DNA from: Nonomuraea spiralis
Lineage (GTDB): Bacteria > Actinomycetota > Actinomycetes > Streptosporangiales > Streptosporangiaceae
Assembly: GCF_014648435.1 (NCBI RefSeq)
Contig: NZ_BMRC01000017.1
Location: forward strand, 124,001-188,000
Direction of reading: 5' to 3'
DNA length: 64,000 nucleotides
The position numbers and the translations under genes were made by a program. Shown here piece after piece: positions 25,062 through 33,187 of the stretch. Position 1 is the first letter of the stretch. The number at the start of each line of letters is the position of its first letter. The notes beneath the pieces are model-generated. The model saw nothing but the letters and a program-made list of their open reading frames with translations, ran no database searches and was not told the DNA's origin.

Positions 25062-27773
25062 ATGCCGACGCGAGAGCCGACGCGTCCCCCGGGACGGCAC
25101 CAGCCCAGGCGTCCGCCTGCGCGCATCCCGGCCAGGCGCACCTTCGGCGACGTGCTCGCCGGGGTCGCGGCGCTGGTGGCGCTGGTGGCACTGGTGGGCG
25201 GGGTGCCGTACGCGCTGCTCACGTTCGCCGGGCCGCCGGTCACGTCCGAGATGCTCGATCTCGACTTCTTCACCGCGGAGGTCGGGCCGAGCACGATCCA
25301 GGCCGTTCTGGTGTTGCTGGTCTGGCTGGCCTGGTTCCAGCTCTTCGTGTGCGTGCTGGTCGAGGTGTACGCCGGTGTCCGAAGGGTCGGGATGCCCGCC
25401 CGCGTACCGTTGTCGGGCGGCACGCAGGCGCTGGCCAACAAGCTGGTCGGCGCGGTGTTGTTGCTGTTCACGGCCGGGGCGATGATCGCGCCCATCGCGC
25501 GGATGAGCGCCACGCCCGCCGCGCCGCCGGTGACCGCGGTCGCCTACTCCGCGCCGATCGTCGAGAAGACGCTGGAGACCCACAAGACCAAGAAGGTGTA
25601 CGTGGTGCAGCCCCCGCACGGCCGCCACCACGAGAGCCTGTGGGAGATCGCGGAGAAGTGCCTGGGAGACGGCCGCCGATATCCCGAAATTTACCGACTC
25701 AACCAGGCCAAGGAGCAGCCGGACGGCACCCGCCTGCGCATGGCCGACCTGATCAGGCCCGGCTGGGTGCTCGACATGCCGGACGACGCCAGGAACGTGC
25801 ACATCGTCCCCACCGGCCAGTCCCGCGAGCAGACGTTGCGCGAGCACCCCGGCGTGGCCCACACCCGTGCCCAGCCCGACGCCCGGCACGACGTCGGGAA
25901 GAAGGCCACCGAGAAGACCGAGCAGGACCAGGCCAGGCACCGCAAGCCCGACGTCAGGCAGGACCAGCCCGAGATCACCATCAGGGAGGCCCAGAGCCTC
26001 GACCTGATCGACTACCTGGCCGGTGCGTCGCTGGCCGCCGCCGGGCTGCTGGCGCTGCTGGCGCGGCGGCGGCGCGAGCAGTTGTGGCGCAGGGTGTTCG
26101 GCCGCAGGATCGTCCGCCCGCGCGACGACGCCGCCCAGGCCGAGGTCGCGCTCAGGCTGGGCGGCGACGCGCCCGGCGCGCGCATCCTCGACATCGGGCT
26201 GCGGCTGCTCGGCGCCGAGCTGGCCGCCCAGCACCGTACGCCGCCGACCGTCTACGGCGCCCACCTGTCCCCGCGCACGCTCGACCTGTGGATCCACCCC
26301 CCGGACGACGACCCGCCCGAGCCGTGGACGGCCGAGGACGGCGGCCAGGTGTGGCGCCTGCCCGCCCACGAGGGCCGCCTGCTGGAGGAGCAGGCGGGTG
26401 GGGCGCCGTACCCGGGGCTGGTCTCGATCGGCACGGACGCGAGCGGGCGGGTGCTGATCGACCTGGAGGCCGCGCAGGGCCTGATCAACGTACGCGGCCC
26501 GCAGACCACCGCCGCGCTGGCCGCGCTCGCCGTCGAGCTGGCCACCAACCGCTGGTCCGACCGCATGCGCATCACGCTCGTCGGGTTCGGCGAGGAGCTG
26601 ACCGCGATCGCCCCCGACCGGATCAGGTCCGTCGGCGGCCTGGCCGAGGTGCTGCCCGAGCTGGAGGCGACCGCCGCGCCGCGCAGGGAGGTGCTCACCG
26701 GGCGCGTCTCCGGCAGCCCGCGCGACGCCCACTACCTGTTGTCGGCCGTGGCGCCCACGCACGAGGAGGCCCGCCGCCTGGCCCTGCTGGCCCGCCGGGA
26801 CACCGCCGGGTACGTCGTGGCCGGCGAGGTCCCGCACGCCACCTGGACGCTGGAGATCGGCGACGACGGCAAGGCCCGCATCGCCGAGCTGGGCTTCGAG
26901 GTCGAGGCCCAGCTCCTGCCCCGCCGCCACTACAAGGCGCTGGTCGACCTCTTCCGCACGGCCGGCCGCCTCGACGGCGAGACCTACCCGGAGGCCGAGC
27001 CGCTGGAGGGCCTGCATCCGCCCGCCGTCGAGATCAGGATGCTCGGCCCCGTCCAGATCGCCGGGCTCGCGCCTCTCGAAGAGGGCCGTATGGCGCTGGC
27101 CACCGAGCTGCTGGTCTACCTGGCCACGCATCCCGGCGACGTGCATCCCGTCGTGCTCGGCGGCGTGTTGTGGCCGCGCGGCGTGCAGACCATGGTCAGG
27201 GACGCCACGATCGCCCGCGTCGCCGACTGGCTGGGCCCCGAGCACCTGCACGTGGACGAGGCCGGACGGCTCAGGCTCGGCCCCGAGGTGCGTACCGACT
27301 GGGCCCTGTTCCGCGAGCTGGTACGCCGTTCCCACCACGACCCGACGGCCCGCACGGTCCTGCTGGAGAAGGCGCTCGGCCTGGTACGCGGCCCGCTCCT
27401 GGCCGCCCGCCCACCCGGCCGGTACGCCTGGCTGGCGGCCGACGACCTGGAGTACGACGTGGCGGCCGGCGTGGCCGACGCGGCCCACCGGCTGTGCGAG
27501 CTGCGGCTGGCCCAGGACGAGCCGGACGCGGCGGTGGCGGCCGTACGCGCGGCGCTGCTGCTGGCGACCGACGACGAAGGGCTCTGGCGTGACCTGCTGC
27601 GGGCCACGCACGCCACGGGTGACGCCGTCCGTATGCGGGCGGTGGTCGAGGGCCTGACCCGCCGGGCGGCCTCCCATCCGTACGGCGGCGGGATGGCTCC
27701 GGAGACCGAGGCGTTGATCGAGGAACTGCTGCCCTCGTGGCGCATCCATGTCGTGAGGGAGTCGTCCGCATGA
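25062..27773 (+). CDS. Membrane LysM-BTAD protein of the Tad locus (903 aa)
   Basis: The domain order is a basic N-terminus; membrane helices near 29-50, 82-103 and 125-143; a LysM domain at about 179-243 (YVVQPPHGRHHESLWEIAEKCL ... LIRPGWVLDMP); a charged linker; a membrane helix at about 315-338; a long cytoplasmic part; a winged-helix SARP-like region at about 656-757; and a bacterial transcriptional activator domain to about 886. LysM binds peptidoglycan, and BTAD is found in AfsR/SARP activators. Such proteins recur beside actinomycete Tad genes, but their job is unclear. It could pass a wall or pilus signal to a DNA- or protein-binding domain. The next gene overlaps its stop. Confidence 0.8.
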   Translation: MPTREPTRPPGRHQPRRPPARIPARRTFGDVLAGVAALVALVALVGGVPYALLTFAGPPVTSEMLDLDFFTAEVGPSTIQAVLVLLVWLAWFQLFVCVLVEVYAGVRRVGMPARVPLSGGTQALANKLVGAVLLLFTAGAMIAPIARMSATPAAPPVTAVAYSAPIVEKTLETHKTKKVYVVQPPHGRHHESLWEIAEKCLGDGRRYPEIYRLNQAKEQPDGTRLRMADLIRPGWVLDMPDDARNVHIVPTGQSREQTLREHPGVAHTRAQPDARHDVGKKATEKTEQDQARHRKPDVRQDQPEITIREAQSLDLIDYLAGASLAAAGLLALLARRRREQLWRRVFGRRIVRPRDDAAQAEVALRLGGDAPGARILDIGLRLLGAELAAQHRTPPTVYGAHLSPRTLDLWIHPPDDDPPEPWTAEDGGQVWRLPAHEGRLLEEQAGGAPYPGLVSIGTDASGRVLIDLEAAQGLINVRGPQTTAALAALAVELATNRWSDRMRITLVGFGEELTAIAPDRIRSVGGLAEVLPELEATAAPRREVLTGRVSGSPRDAHYLLSAVAPTHEEARRLALLARRDTAGYVVAGEVPHATWTLEIGDDGKARIAELGFEVEAQLLPRRHYKALVDLFRTAGRLDGETYPEAEPLEGLHPPAVEIRMLGPVQIAGLAPLEEGRMALATELLVYLATHPGDVHPVVLGGVLWPRGVQTMVRDATIARVADWLGPEHLHVDEAGRLRLGPEVRTDWALFRELVRRSHHDPTARTVLLEKALGLVRGPLLAARPPGRYAWLAADDLEYDVAAGVADAAHRLCELRLAQDEPDAAVAAVRAALLLATDDEGLWRDLLRATHATGDAVRMRAVVEGLTRRAASHPYGGGMAPETEALIEELLPSWRIHVVRESSA

Positions 27774-28381
27774 GAAGACGTACGACAGCGGTCCTGTTCG
27801 TCCTGCTCGTGGCGGGGTGCGGGCAGGCCGCGCGGCCGTACACGCCGCGGTCGGCGCCCTCCGGGCCTGCGACGGCGACGGAGTCGGCGGAATCGGCGCG
27901 GCCGTCCGCGCCCGGCGTCGAGACGGTCGAGGTCGGCGGCGGCAAGCTGCGTGTGGACATCGACTGGCCGGCCGAGCGCGACCCGCTCATGCGCGTCATC
28001 ACCGATTGGTACCTCGCCTCCCGCAAGGTGATGGTCTCGGGAAGCGATCGATACCTAAAGGGTCTGGATCTCGAACTCGACGCGGCCCGCCAGGCGTACG
28101 ACGGAGTACGCCGGTACACCGAGGAGGACAGAAGGGTGAAGGGCGTCGCCAGGCTGTACGACCTGCGTGTCACGAAGGTCCTGGAAAAGGGCGCGCAGAT
28201 CGACACCTGCGTGGACGAGTCGAAGGTGCGCGTGGTCACCGCCCGCACCGGCGAGGCCGTCACGCCCCAGCCCTCGATCATGCGCGCCCCCTACCTCCAG
28301 AGGGCTCTCGCGCACCGCGGCGACGACGGCGTGTGGCGGATCCGGGAGCTGCTCTACGACAAGGAAGGATGCGCGCGATGA
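27770..28381 (+). CDS. Lipoprotein of the Tad locus, function unknown
   Basis: The product is 203 residues from ATG 27770, overlapping the previous stop. The lipobox VLLVAGC is at residues 12-18 after a basic start (MRRRTT). A Ser/Pro/Ala-rich tether (20-50) precedes a compact domain of mixed alpha/beta character with two further cysteines (DTCVDES, EGCAR). No family was recognised. Its position points to an outer-face helper of the Tad apparatus. Confidence 0.75.
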   Translation: MRRRTTAVLFVLLVAGCGQAARPYTPRSAPSGPATATESAESARPSAPGVETVEVGGGKLRVDIDWPAERDPLMRVITDWYLASRKVMVSGSDRYLKGLDLELDAARQAYDGVRRYTEEDRRVKGVARLYDLRVTKVLEKGAQIDTCVDESKVRVVTARTGEAVTPQPSIMRAPYLQRALAHRGDDGVWRIRELLYDKEGCAR

Positions 28382-29310
28382 ACCGCGTGATCTCGCTGGC
28401 CACCGCGGCCCTGATGTTGCTGGGGAACCTCGACGACCCGGGCGAGTCCTCGGGCAGCCCCATCGAGCACGGCCGGACCAGGGGAATCGAGCTGCGCAAC
28501 TCGCGCATCGTCATCTCGGGCGACGGCGCCAAGGGCGGCACCGCCGACGGTTACGTGCTCAAACGCCCCTGCTGGTACGAGCCCGGCCTGACCGGCGAGG
28601 AGATGCTGAAGTCGCAGGAGGGCCTGCGCGACCTCTGGTTCAAGTTCACCAAGGACGCGAGCGAGGAGAAGTTCCAGGAGTTCCTCAAGCAGTTCAAGGA
28701 CAAGGTCGGCAAGGACGGGCGCTGGTGGGGGCCGGCGTACGACGGCTCCGACCCGAAGGGCCAGGTGTGTTTCGCGGCGCTCGACCCGTTCGTGTTCGTG
28801 CCGCCGGGCACGACGCCGCCCGCCGGGATCACGGTCCGGGAGCTCGCCGAGATCGCCAGGGCCGCGCTGACCGTGCCCGAGCCCAAGATCAGGCTGAGCC
28901 CCGACGCCAAGAGCTACGTCAACCTGCCCACCTGGGTCTGGCTGGAGGGCGTCGGCGAGCCGCGCAGGTCGGTGACCGCGCAGATCCCGGGTGTCATGAG
29001 CGTGACCGTGGTGGCCACGCTGAAGAGCATCAAGATCGACCCGGGCACCGCGAAGGACCGGGCCGAGGTGCACGAGGAGGGTTGCGGGACCGCCGGGCGG
29101 CCGTACGCCAAGGGGGCCTCCTTCACCTGTGGCGTACGTTACCTGCGTGCCTCGATCGACCAGCCGCGCGAGGCGTACCGGCTCACCGTGACCACGTCGT
29201 GGCCGGTGGAGACGACCGGGGACGCGGTGCCGTTCCAGTTCGCGCCGGTCGAGGTGGGGGCGACCCGGGACGTACCGGTCGGCGAGATCCAGAGCAACGT
29301 GAAGCCCTAG
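28378..29310 (+). CDS. Conserved secreted protein of the Tad locus, function unknown
   Basis: The product is 310 residues from ATG 28378, coupled to the lipoprotein (ATGA). A short hydrophobic N-terminus (VISLATAALMLLG) may be a signal peptide. The rest contains CWYEPGLTGEEML, several tryptophans (RWWGPAYD, LPTWVWLEGVGEP) and paired cysteines (EEGCG, FTCGVRYLR). I recall similar tryptophan-rich proteins at the end of actinomycete Tad operons, without assigned function. The stop codon TAG overlaps the CTA stop of the convergent MarR gene. Confidence 0.7.
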   Translation: MNRVISLATAALMLLGNLDDPGESSGSPIEHGRTRGIELRNSRIVISGDGAKGGTADGYVLKRPCWYEPGLTGEEMLKSQEGLRDLWFKFTKDASEEKFQEFLKQFKDKVGKDGRWWGPAYDGSDPKGQVCFAALDPFVFVPPGTTPPAGITVRELAEIARAALTVPEPKIRLSPDAKSYVNLPTWVWLEGVGEPRRSVTAQIPGVMSVTVVATLKSIKIDPGTAKDRAEVHEEGCGTAGRPYAKGASFTCGVRYLRASIDQPREAYRLTVTTSWPVETTGDAVPFQFAPVEVGATRDVPVGEIQSNVKP

Positions 29311-29738
29311 GCGATCACCGCGGCCAGCGGGGCGAGCTCCGGCTGCCCGGCCGCCTCGGCCAGCACCTCCTTGAGCACGGTGTCGTGCGTCGGCCCGGCC
29401 TGGGCCAGCAGGTCACGGCCGTCGGGGGTGACCTCGGAGTAGATGCCGCGCCGGTCGTCCTCGCACAGGTAGCGCTTGAGCAGGCCGCGCTTCTCCAGGC
29501 GCGTGACCAGCCGGGTCGTGGCGCTCTGGCTGAGCACGACGGCGCGGGCGAGCTGCTGCATGCGCATGTGCCATCCGTCCTGGCGGGCCAGGACGTCGAG
29601 CACGGTGTACTCGCTCACGCTCAGGCCGTGCCCCTTCTCCAGCGCCTTCTCCAGCCTGTCCTCGATCTTGGCGTGCAGCGCGGCGAGGGTGCGCCATCCC
29701 TGGGCGCGTGCCTCCACGGCGTCGTCGGCTAGGGGCAT
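29307..29738 (-). CDS. MarR-family transcriptional regulator
   Basis: This 143-residue protein has the MarR winged helix at about 40-105 (LSVSEYTVLDVLARQDGWHMRMQQLARAVVLSQSATTRLVTRLEKRGLLKRYLCEDDRRGIYSEVTPDG), with the wing arginines RR intact, and flanking dimerisation helices. The start is ATG 29738 with AAGGAGG upstream. A perfect 10-bp inverted repeat in its upstream region (29773-29807) is a strong operator candidate. The divergent target gene appears to be missing (see 29829-29870). Confidence 0.9.
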   Translation of the reverse strand: MPLADDAVEARAQGWRTLAALHAKIEDRLEKALEKGHGLSVSEYTVLDVLARQDGWHMRMQQLARAVVLSQSATTRLVTRLEKRGLLKRYLCEDDRRGIYSEVTPDGRDLLAQAGPTHDTVLKEVLAEAAGQPELAPLAAVIA

Positions 29739-29772
29739 GTGACAACCTCCTTCTCCTGCTTGTATCGACGGC

Positions 29773-29807
29773 TAGTAAGCGTGCGCAAATAATGCCTACG
29801 CTTACTA
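29773..29807. promoter_or_regulatory. Inverted repeat, likely MarR operator
   Basis: TAGTAAGCGT (29773-29782) and ACGCTTACTA (29798-29807) are perfect inverted repeats with a 15-base AT-rich spacer, between the MarR start and the orphan start codon at 29829. The size and position fit a MarR dimer operator. Confidence 0.7.
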
Positions 29808-29828
29808 ACGCCGTACGAGGAGTATTCT

Positions 29829-29870
29829 ATGCCGTTCGCCCCGCCGGCCCTGGTTGTCGGCCGCGCCTGA
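29829..29870 (+). pseudogene. Orphan start of a lost MarR-controlled gene (13 codons)
   Basis: GAGGAG at 29817-29822 lies six bases before ATG 29829, an excellent ribosome site, immediately downstream of the MarR operator and facing away from marR. The frame encodes only MPFAPPALVVGRA and stops at 29870; sixteen bases later the ogt gene ends on the other strand. This looks like the 5' stub of a deleted target gene. A genuine leader peptide is the alternative. Confidence 0.45.
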
Positions 29871-29885
29871 ACGTCTCTGCGAGGG

Positions 29886-30392
29886 TCAGCTGAGCTTCTG
29901 GGGGTTTTCGTGGGCGAGGAGCCATTCCTTGACCGGGACGCCGTAGTAGTAGCCGCCGTATCCGCCCGTACTGGGCAGGACGCGGTGGCAGGGGACGAAG
30001 GGCGCGATCAGGTTCTGGGCGCAGGCGGAGCCGGCGGCGCGGGCCGCGGTACGCGGAAGGCCGGCGGCCTCGGCGAGCTGGGCGTACGACACCGTCGTGC
30101 CCGCGCGGACCTCGCGCAGCGCCTCGTGCAGGCGCTTGCGGGTGGCGGAGCCGGGCTGCGAGACCGGTACGGCGTCCAGGGCGTCGAGGTCACCCTCGAA
30201 GTAGGCCCGTACGGCCTCGGCGGGGGCCCCGAGGTCGTCCACCGCCTCCAGGCCCTCCGACTGGAGGGCGGGCGTGAGGCGGGCGAACATCTCCGTGGGG
30301 TCGGCGGTGAAGCCGGCCGCGACGAGGACGCCCTCGCGGGTGAGCAGCGACAGCGAGCCGATCGGCGTCGGCAGGACCTGAGCGGTGATCAT
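29886..30392 (-). CDS. ogt: Methylated-DNA--[protein]-cysteine S-methyltransferase
   Basis: This 168-residue protein has the active-site motif PCHRV with acceptor C135 and the DNA-binding helix-turn-helix just before it (SYAQLAEAAGLPRTAARAAGSACAQN). It removes alkyl groups from O6-alkylguanine in a single-turnover reaction. The start is ATG 30392, overlapping the stop of the AdaA-AlkA gene (ATGA), so the two repair functions are co-translated. Length and motifs are normal for the family. Confidence 0.93.
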   Translation of the reverse strand: MITAQVLPTPIGSLSLLTREGVLVAAGFTADPTEMFARLTPALQSEGLEAVDDLGAPAEAVRAYFEGDLDALDAVPVSQPGSATRKRLHEALREVRAGTTVSYAQLAEAAGLPRTAARAAGSACAQNLIAPFVPCHRVLPSTGGYGGYYYGVPVKEWLLAHENPQKLS

Positions 30393-31792
30393 GAAGAGCT
30401 CCAAAGATGCAGGGCGGCGTAGGCCCGCCAGGGCCGCCACCGTTCGATGTGGTCGTGCGGGATGCCCAGGGCGGCCATGCGCTTGTTGAGCACGAGGTCG
30501 CCCGTGGGCCAGGCGTCGGGGTCGCGCAGGGCGCGCAGCGCGATGTAGCTGGCGGTCCACGGGCCGATGCCGGGGACCTTCAGCAGCTCGGTCACGGACT
30601 CGGCCGGGTCCTGGCCGCCGTCGAGGTCGATGTCGCCGTCCGCGACCCGGCCGGCCAGGTCCGCGAGGGTGGCGATCCTGCGGTTGGTCAGGCCGAGGCC
30701 GGTCAGGTCGGCGTCGCGCAGCTCGGCGGCCGTGGGGAAGAGCGGGCCGCCGGTCCTGGCGACGATCCGGCCGAGCAGCGTACGGGCCCCGGCCACCGAG
30801 ATCTGCTGGCCGACCACCGCGCGTACGGCCAGCTCGAAGCCGTCGAACGTGCCCGGCACCCGCAGCCCGGGACGCGCCTCGACGAGCGGAGCCAGCGAGG
30901 TCTGCCCGAGCGCCGCCGCGATCGCCTCGGGGTCGGCGTCCAGGTCGAGCAGGCGGCGGCAGCGGGCCACCACGCGGGCGAGCTGCCGGGTGTCGGCCAC
31001 CGCCACGTCGAGCGCGACGTGGTCCCGCTGCGGCGTGAGCGTGATCGTCCCGCCCGGCACGACCCTGGAGTACGAGGCCGGCCCCGCGACTTCGAGCCCG
31101 GGAATGGCGCGCGAGGCCAGGAACCCGAAGACGCCCGCCACGTCGTACGGCTCGCGGCGGTGCAGCCGCAGCCGGAGCGTGACCGGCCCGGCCACGTCGG
31201 GCTCGGGCGGCGCGGCCCGCCGTCCGGACGTGGCGCGCAGCTCGCTGGGCGTGAAGCCGTACGTCTCCCGCATCGTGGCGTTGAACTGCCGCACGCTCCC
31301 GAACCCGGCCGCGAACGCCACCTCGGTGACCGGCAGCCCGGTCTCCGTCAGGAGCTGCTTGGCCAGCAGCAACCGCTTGGTCCGGGCCACGGCCAGCGGC
31401 CCGACGCCCAGCTCGGCCACGAACAGCCGGTGCAGGTGGCGTTCGGTGATGTGCAGCCGCCGGGCCAGCCCGGCCACGCCCTGCTCGTCGGCGGCGCCGT
31501 CGTCGATCAGCCGCAGGGCCCGGCCGACGAGGTCGCCGCGCAGATCCCAGCCGGGGTCACCGGGCGACAGCTCGGGACGGCAGCGCTTGCACGGCCGGAA
31601 CCCCGCCGCCTCCGCCGAGGCCGCGTGCCGATAGAAGCGCACGTTACGGGAGGAGGGCGTACGCGCCGGGCAGATCGGGCGGCAGTAGATACGTGTCGTC
31701 GTCACCGCGGTGTAGAAGCGCCCGTCGAACCGGGAGTCCCTGGCGGAGACCGCCCGGTAACAGGAGTCGAAGTCGAGCTCTAGGGGTGACAT
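30389..31792 (-). CDS. AdaA-AlkA fusion: alkylation-response regulator and 3-methyladenine DNA glycosylase
   Basis: The product has 467 residues. The N-terminal Ada metal-binding domain has C37, C41, C68 and C71 (YCRPIC and CKRC), where C37 would take a methyl group from phosphotriesters. An AraC helix-turn-helix pair follows (about 95-190). The AlkA part (200-467) has an N-terminal beta domain, then HhH-GPD with LLKVPGIGPWTASYIALR and catalytic Asp near residue 432 (TGDLVL). It is thus both sensor and repair enzyme. Such fusions are known in actinobacteria. It is coupled to ogt downstream and probably activates its own operon. Confidence 0.93.
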   Translation of the reverse strand: MSPLELDFDSCYRAVSARDSRFDGRFYTAVTTTRIYCRPICPARTPSSRNVRFYRHAASAEAAGFRPCKRCRPELSPGDPGWDLRGDLVGRALRLIDDGAADEQGVAGLARRLHITERHLHRLFVAELGVGPLAVARTKRLLLAKQLLTETGLPVTEVAFAAGFGSVRQFNATMRETYGFTPSELRATSGRRAAPPEPDVAGPVTLRLRLHRREPYDVAGVFGFLASRAIPGLEVAGPASYSRVVPGGTITLTPQRDHVALDVAVADTRQLARVVARCRRLLDLDADPEAIAAALGQTSLAPLVEARPGLRVPGTFDGFELAVRAVVGQQISVAGARTLLGRIVARTGGPLFPTAAELRDADLTGLGLTNRRIATLADLAGRVADGDIDLDGGQDPAESVTELLKVPGIGPWTASYIALRALRDPDAWPTGDLVLNKRMAALGIPHDHIERWRPWRAYAALHLWSSS

Positions 31793-31819
31793 GCCTCCGA
31801 GACTATGCGCGGGCGGCGA

Positions 31820-31850
31820 ATGGTGACCGGCGGAAATCGGACCTCACCAT
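31820..31850. promoter_or_regulatory. Inverted repeat upstream of the AdaA-AlkA gene
   Basis: ATGGTGA (31820-31826) and TCACCAT (31844-31850) form a perfect 7-bp inverted repeat 28 bases upstream of the minus-strand start. It may be the Ada-type activator site or a promoter operator. The evidence is positional only. Confidence 0.4.
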
Positions 31851-31869
31851 AAAAACGCAGGTCAGCAGG

Positions 31870-33126
31870 TCAGCACGGGTGACCAGCGGTATTCGGACCT
31901 GACCGGCGGAGGGCTGAGAAGTGGACAGGGAGCCAGCTCGCCGCCATGATCACCGCACCCAGCCAGAGCGGCGCGCGCAGCCCCCACAACTCGCCGAGGA
32001 TCCCGGCCAGCAGTCCGCCGAGGCCGAGCGCGCCCGTCAGCAGCAGCCGCATCGTGGCCGTCATCCGGCCGAGCAGGTGGTCCGGCGTGACGCGCTGCCG
32101 CAGGCTCACCAGCAACACGTTGTTCACCCCGGTCCGGAACGCCAACACGAACCACGCCGCCGCCGCGGCCCACAACCACGGCCCGCCGTCGAGGAACGGG
32201 ATCACCAGCGCGGCCGGGGCGGTGACCACGCTGACCACCCACACCGCGCGGCCCGTGCCGAACCGCCGTCCGAGCAGGTGGGCGAACGACGACCCGGCGA
32301 GCACGCCGAGCCCGCCCATCGCCAGGTACGCCCCGAGCACCCACTCCGGATACCCCAGCTGCCCCACGATGAGCACCGGCAGCAGGACCGAGCAGAGCGG
32401 GAACGCCAGGTTCGCCATCGCGCCCTGTACCAGCGCCGCGACCAGCACCCGGTTGCCGAGGATGAAGCGCACGCCCGCCGCGATCCGCTCCCGCAGGGAC
32501 TCGGCGCCGTCCGCCGAGCCGTCCTCGGGCAGGGCCGGCTCGGGGACGCCGCGCAGCCAGAGGGCCGACCACAGGTAGCTCAGCGCGTCCAGCAGGACCG
32601 CCACCGGCGCGCCGGCGACCTGGGCCAGCACCCCGGCCAGGCTGCGCCCGGCGACGTCCATGCCCGCGGCCGTGCCGACGAGCAGCGAGTTGGCCGACGT
32701 CAGCCGCTCGCGCCCGACCAGCCCCGGCACGATGCTCATCGAGGCGACGTCGAACAGCAGCGACCCGGCTCCCACGAGCACCGCCACCACGTAGAGCTGC
32801 GCCATGGACAGCACCCCCGTCCACCACGCCACGGGCACCGACAACAACGCCACCGCCCGCCCGGCGTCCATCACGATCATCAGGCGCCGCCGTCGTACGC
32901 GGTCCACCCACGCCCCGGCCGGCAGGCCGAGGACGAGGGCCGTGAGCGTGGCGAGCGCCGCGAGCAGCCCGACCTCGCCCGCGCCCGCCCCGAGGACGGT
33001 CACGGCGAGCAGGGGGATCGCAACGTAGCTGATCTGGCTGCCGAGCTGGCTGACCAGGCCGGCGACGAACAGGTTGCGGAACGCGCGAAGCCGCAGAAGC
33101 GGTGTTTCCACCAAGGTTGCTGACAT
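31870..33126 (-). CDS. MFS transporter, MFS_3/EntS-like drug or siderophore exporter
   Basis: The product is 418 residues from ATG 33126 (MSATLVETPLLRLRAFRNLF), the start that leaves the divergent promoter free. It has twelve hydrophobic segments. The signature WVDRVRRRRLMIVMDAGRAVAL in loop 2-3 and LLFDVASMSIVPGLVGRERLTSANSLL in the middle are typical of the MFS_3 group. It exports small molecules by proton antiport in that group; the substrate here is unknown. It is divergent from a DUF5937/ArsR regulator, which probably represses it. Confidence 0.88.
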   Translation of the reverse strand: MSATLVETPLLRLRAFRNLFVAGLVSQLGSQISYVAIPLLAVTVLGAGAGEVGLLAALATLTALVLGLPAGAWVDRVRRRRLMIVMDAGRAVALLSVPVAWWTGVLSMAQLYVVAVLVGAGSLLFDVASMSIVPGLVGRERLTSANSLLVGTAAGMDVAGRSLAGVLAQVAGAPVAVLLDALSYLWSALWLRGVPEPALPEDGSADGAESLRERIAAGVRFILGNRVLVAALVQGAMANLAFPLCSVLLPVLIVGQLGYPEWVLGAYLAMGGLGVLAGSSFAHLLGRRFGTGRAVWVVSVVTAPAALVIPFLDGGPWLWAAAAAWFVLAFRTGVNNVLLVSLRQRVTPDHLLGRMTATMRLLLTGALGLGGLLAGILGELWGLRAPLWLGAVIMAASWLPVHFSALRRSGPNTAGHPC

Positions 33127-33150
33127 GTCGGCCAGGATGCTGAAATGTCG
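33119..33150. promoter_or_regulatory. Direct repeats GCTGAMATGTCG at the MFS start
   Basis: GCTGACATGTCG (33119-33130) and GCTGAAATGTCG (33139-33150) are direct repeats 20 bases apart, two helical turns, covering the start of the MFS gene. They are a candidate operator for the divergent regulator. Confidence 0.55.
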
Positions 33151-33187
33151 TTCAAGGCCGCTATCGATTAAGTGACACGCAAATCCA

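Noticed and set aside
29239..29310. Frameshift at the convergent Tad/MarR end
   Set aside because: The stop codons simply overlap in CTAG; both proteins have normal ends.
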